This document shows positions 58,601 through 60,822 of a stretch of DNA of 60,822 nt, piece by piece. A program made the translations under genes and the position numbers. Every line of letters begins with the position of its first letter. Position 1 is the first letter of the stretch. The stretch comes from Kiritimatiellia bacterium (GTDB taxonomy: Bacteria > Verrucomicrobiota > Kiritimatiellia > RFP12 > UBA1067), in assembly GCA_024694365.1 (NCBI GenBank), contig JAILJX010000041.1:1-60822 (forward strand), given 5' to 3'. The notes under the pieces were generated by a model. That model did not search any database. It was not told where the DNA came from and saw nothing but the letters and a program-made list of their open reading frames with translations.

Positions 58601-60710
58601 GGGAAATGGCGCCGGAAACAGCCTCGGTGGAATTGCTTATCACAATGTCGTAGTCGACGCCATACTCGGCCTCCGCTCCGTCGAAGAGAACCGTAAGGCC
58701 AAGTCCGTCGGCATTCGTGCCGTTCGAGTAGGCGGTCTTGAGTCCGCTCACCGACGCGGAGACGGTTACATAGCAGCTTTCGTCCATGATGGTCACGCTC
58801 CTTGAGATGCCGCTTGCGTATGGCGTCTTCGAGGCGGCCGTGCCATCGAACTGCTTTCTATGGGTGTCGCCGTTGCTGCCCCATTGCGGAGCGCGCGTGT
58901 AGTACGCGTTGTACACCACGGAGGTGGCCGTGTCAAGCCTGGTGCCGATCGGGTTGAAGAACGTATGCCCACTAACCGAAGTCGAGTATTCTCCGCAGAA
59001 GAGGCAGTTGGAGACGGTGGCGTGGTTGGTGTCGCTCCAGCCCTGGAATCCGCCGACATATCCGCCCGGACTGCTCATACTTCCGGAAAATACGCAGTTT
59101 CGTATCGTCAACGTCGCATACTGCGCCTGTCCGACAAAGCCGCCCATCATGCTCCCGACCCAACCATCGCCCGGGAGCTCCACGCTGGCGGCGACCTTGC
59201 AGCTGTCGATGACGCATGTTCCGGACGTCATGCCGACGAGACCCGAAACATGCTTGTTGCCGACGACCGAACCGGTCACGACGAGGTTCGATATCGTCGC
59301 ATTGCTGATGTACTGGAACGGCGACATGCCCGTTGCGCTCGTATTCGTGATTGCGACGTCGAGCGTATGCCCTGCGCCGTCGAAGACGCCGTTGAACGGA
59401 TGGCCGGAGGTTCCGACCATTGCCGAGACGGTACCGATGTCGTTGGATAGGACGACCGTCTTGCCTTCCCACGAAACTCCCGCCTCGCAGCTCCACGAGA
59501 GCTGGGCCCAGTCGTACGCGCTGGAGAGGACGGTGTTGCCGTTGGAATCCTCGGTGAACGACAGCACGAGGAATTCCCTCGTGCAGGAGCCGTAGAAGCC
59601 CTGCGCCTCGGCCCCGGCAATCGTGAGGACGTACTTGCCGGGGGCGGAGACTCCGGCAACCTGCTCTCCGTTCAGCGTGTACGAAGCGGTGTATTCGACG
59701 TTCGAAGCCACCGGTACGCCGTCGAACGAGACGGTGTAGCTGAAATCTGCGACCGTGTTCGTTATGCCGTAGAGATCGCATAGTCCGTCCATGACGACGG
59801 AGACCGGAATCCATACCTCGTCGCCCATAACAGTTGTCTTCGTCATGACCTTGCCGTCCTGCAGCGAATCGTAGACGCGCGTTCCGGCGGCGGCGATCTT
59901 CCCCTTGACGGATGAGCCGGAGAAATCTGCGTTGGGGCCGGTCGTGTAGTAGCCCCCTTCCACGGCAGTACGCATTTTCGACACATCCCCGTAGTTGACC
60001 ATCGCGACCGGATGGAACTTGCCCGAGCCGCTGAATGTGCCGCTGAAGAGACAGTTCGTCATCGCGAGGAAGTTTCCGTCGCTCCACCCCTGGAGTCCGC
60101 CCGCAAAGTCGCCGTCGGTGTGCATCGTTCCGTCGAAGACGACGTCTTTCATCGTGAGACTGGAGGTCTTCGCGTGCCCCACGACGCCTCCCATGTGCCT
60201 GTTGCCGCTCGTAGTGCCGACTGCGACGTCGGTGCTGACGCGGCAGGCCTCAATGCGGTTCGTGCCGAACGAGAAGCCAACGAGTCCGGCGGTGTGGATC
60301 GTGCCGGTCACTGAGCCCGTAACGGTAAGGTTGCTGATTACCGCGCCGCTTATCCAGCGGAAAGGCGCGGTACCCTGGTTCTCCATGTCGGTGATGGCGA
60401 CGGTGAGCGTGTTGCTGCCGCCGTCGAAGACACCGGCGAACGGCCTTGATTCCGTGCCGACCGTGTTCGTTACGCCGGCGACGTCGGCGGACAGTTTGTA
60501 GTACGCCTCGGCCTTGCCGGACGTGCCGTCCACGACATTGGACGCGAACGTGTTCCAGTCGTCCGCCGAGCCGATGAGGTATGGGCTCTCGGCCGTGCCG
60601 GAGCCGCTGAGCGTTCCGGCATATATGGACCAGGAAACGACCAGGCCCGAAACTGCGAAGACAAACGTCTTCAACACCCGGAAAGAACGCACACGAAGGT
60701 GGCTGTTCAT
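55647..60710 (-). CDS. Giant secreted GLUG-repeat beta-helix surface protein
   Basis: 1687 residues. Signal peptide about 1-31 (ending SIYA). Four beta-helical GLUG blocks lie at about 90-235, 438-590, 786-935 and 1354-1495; each contains FxGVFDGxxxTLxVxI, then AxISNLxVxGSV, then AGLVG and GGxVGxxxxxxLTxxxxVFxG. Between them are Ig-like linkers such as MDGLCDLYGITNTVADFSYTVSFDG (from residue 307) and its near copy from 1001. Residues about 1080-1290 form a separate repeat-poor beta domain. The C-terminus (YTVLGTQTL ... YRFFRIAVDLP) resembles a conserved tail I recall from Kiritimatiellota/Lentisphaerota surface proteins. AGGAG lies 7 nt before the ATG. Adhesion or glycan binding is inferred only. 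Confidence 0.85.
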   Translation of the reverse strand: MNSHLRVRSFRVLKTFVFAVSGLVVSWSIYAGTLSGSGTAESPYLIGSADDWNTFASNVVDGTSGKAEAYYKLSADVAGVTNTVGTESRPFAGVFDGGSNTLTVAITDMENQGTAPFRWISGAVISNLTVTGSVTGTIHTAGLVGFSFGTNRIEACRVSTDVAVGTTSGNRHMGGVVGHAKTSSLTMKDVVFDGTMHTDGDFAGGLQGWSDGNFLAMTNCLFSGTFSGSGKFHPVAMVNYGDVSKMRTAVEGGYYTTGPNADFSGSSVKGKIAAAGTRVYDSLQDGKVMTKTTVMGDEVWIPVSVVMDGLCDLYGITNTVADFSYTVSFDGVPVASNVEYTASYTLNGEQVAGVSAPGKYVLTIAGAEAQGFYGSCTREFLVLSFTEDSNGNTVLSSAYDWAQLSWSCEAGVSWEGKTVVLSNDIGTVSAMVGTSGHPFNGVFDGAGHTLDVAITNTSATGMSPFQYISNATISNLVVTGSVVGNKHVSGLVGMTSGTCVIDSCKVAASVELPGDGWVGSMMGGFVGQAQYATLTIRNCVFSGSMSSPGGYVGGFQGWSDTNHATVSNCLFCGEYSTSVSGHTFFNPIGTRLDTATSVVYNAYYTRAPQWGSNGDTHRKQFDGTAASKTPYASGISRSVTIMDESCYVTVSASVSGLKTAYSNGTNADGLGLTVLFDGAEAEYGVDYDIVISNSTEAVSGAISPGSYTATIVGREGAGYYGSAAAGSFFVSEFDIDGDGSMLVKSNDDLESIARYVTNGMDFAGMTFKLADSILDATAIIGTQDHPFRGVFDGNGKAIFVDIQDTDNQGTALFRCISNATITNLSVGGSVKGTTHAAGLVGFALDSNLIADCEVDVSVAVEPSDASAGKHAGGIVGHSKTSTLTMRDTFYSGTISNDTHYAGGLVGWCDGGVIAVTNSFFCGKHEGTAAFHPIACRAYWVGVTCQLEDAYYTLEPTLENPAYMPSDMHPTFAYLSLDGAPFCRFVKFIGRAPVYLPVTVSMDGLCRTYGITNSVDDFSYTVSFDGVAATNGVQYIAYLTKDGVDVERPEEDGEYVLTVTAIKDSGFYNSHSNKFRVGYAIVDTGTDAFEDGYCYKVASDVAPTNRIIVSGSATLLLCDNTTLTVNRGIGVSDGNALEIVAESYGENAGRLIAELPEGNRMYECAAIGATYSESAFAGTITIRGGRITAKGGKSASGIGCARVSNAGAVNILGGQVTAISGYGQSSAIEAGTITLGWTGPDDFISTSTEDGLYGAYYDDVTFVSKFVLDGTTEVATESNIDNKKIVPPFSLGFPDCCNGSGTEADPYLIRASPQWDALATAVSGAYDTADKHFLLCNDISVTNCIGYLGNGVTNAFSGVFDGGSHTIDVKLSKSSVQCVAPFSRIRNATIKNLKAIGSVLGGRHSAGLVGGAYGTNLIENCVVSVDVKVQEMYCGGILGHGCDSATTIRGCVFDGGVRSLWEQYRYLGTIWGWSDTAAKPVLIDCLDLSDSDKPVGTGGGNPVVSNVIYTASEKITYSEGHPWSDNLWVKGSSGTVKPCFIGPETTDYGFVKAYRSGFLCNGSYYAEEFATSASGKTVPASWLDRFYDSSTTDYPTKIDSTAANGRKVWECYIADVSPTDADADLIATIGLVDGKMKVTVLNGESADRVYTVLGTQTLDPAETPADVTDADDLSTTDYRFFRIAVDLP
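56226..60443 (-). repeat. Four long GLUG protein repeats, first three at an exact 348-residue period
   Basis: Coding repeats at 60443-60006, 59399-58941, 58355-57906 and 56651-56226. The anchor Phe of the FxGVFDG motif falls at residues 91, 439 and 787 (348-residue steps), then 1355. The copies are diverged at the DNA level. Confidence 0.8.
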
Positions 60711-60765
60711 GATATATCTCCTAATCCTAATTTAAAAACGGCCTTTCAAGTGCCATGATTTAGAA

Positions 60766-60795
60766 ATTATACCATGCTCATTGCGTCACACGCAA
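60766..60795 (-). promoter_or_regulatory. Sigma70-type promoter of the GLUG protein gene
   Basis: Minus-strand -35 TTGCGT (60790-60795), an 18-nt spacer ending ATGG (extended -10), and TATAAT at 60766-60771. The leader is about 49 nt and AT-rich (60711-60760). Nothing else is recognisable up to the right edge. Confidence 0.75.
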
Positions 60796-60822
60796 GCGGA
60801 AACAGAATCGGTGCTGTCGGCG

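Noticed and set aside
56226..60443. CRISPR-like or mobile repeats
   Set aside because: The repeats are diverged, in frame and encode GLUG beta-helix motifs; there are no uniform spacers.
1..60822. Prophage, insertion sequence or toxin-antitoxin pair
   Set aside because: No transposase, integrase, phage structural gene, terminal inverted repeats or small toxin pair was recognisable.

Overview
This GC-rich 60.8 kb window comes from a Gram-negative, LPS-bearing bacterium: it encodes bamA, a skp/ompH chaperone, lpxD and UDP-galactopyranose mutase. Large secreted glycan-active and beta-helical proteins (GH106, GH89, a giant GLUG-repeat protein), fucose genes, a very long GreA-like factor and the gene repertoire suggest an uncultured, probably animal-associated member of the Verrucomicrobiota/Kiritimatiellota/Lentisphaerota side of the PVC group. 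That placement is inference; there is no 16S rRNA here. All 48 supported protein genes and all 3 tRNA genes lie on the minus strand, so transcription runs from high to low coordinates. I found no phage, transposase, integrase or CRISPR array. No stretch over about 300 bases lacks a gene. The widest gaps hold tRNA genes (32729-33029, 45832-46015).

Layout, in transcription order from the right. A 1687-residue GLUG-repeat surface protein (55647-60710) is followed by a YitT-like membrane protein and an EamA exporter. L-fucose isomerase (51800-53599) ends at a strong hairpin terminator that runs into the next promoter. Next come a small PQ-loop-like protein, the inosine/xanthosine triphosphatase RdgB and a Gly-Pro-tailed membrane-anchored protein. 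A second unit holds a giant GreA-like factor, a DksA-family protein, lspA and a compact miaA, followed by tRNA-Arg(CCG). Then come glf, a GH89 alpha-N-acetylglucosaminidase and a 1913-residue alpha-2-macroglobulin-like protein (36892-45831), and galM leading thiS-thiF-thiG-thiH (33030-36824). tRNA-Ser(CGA) and tRNA-Gly(CCC) sit just ahead of recN and a divergent dehydroquinate-synthase homologue.

The most striking block is 18146-29892. It is apparently one long operon: bamA, skp, lpxD, a fucokinase-like gene, aroQ, an FmdB-type zinc ribbon, tyrA, an aroC-aroB fusion, an aroK-aroA fusion and a PHP phosphoesterase. Most junctions overlap by 4 nt (ATGA or GTGA). It joins outer-membrane assembly to most of the shikimate pathway, carried on two bifunctional proteins.

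The left third holds purA-uppS-cdsA-capD-like-nitroreductase, an ExuT-type transporter, rpmE-prfA, argF-M3 peptidase-uvrD-kinase/Sel1, ribE, and hisB-hisA-M16 peptidase-GH106 (the last runs off the left edge).

Promoters are easy to see because an AT-rich extended -10 box (TGnTATAAT, often preceded by a T run) stands out in GC-rich DNA. It precedes most transcription units. In five cases (hisB, ribE, bamA, glf and the PQ-loop gene) it lies only 7-10 nt from the start codon, which predicts leaderless or nearly leaderless mRNAs.
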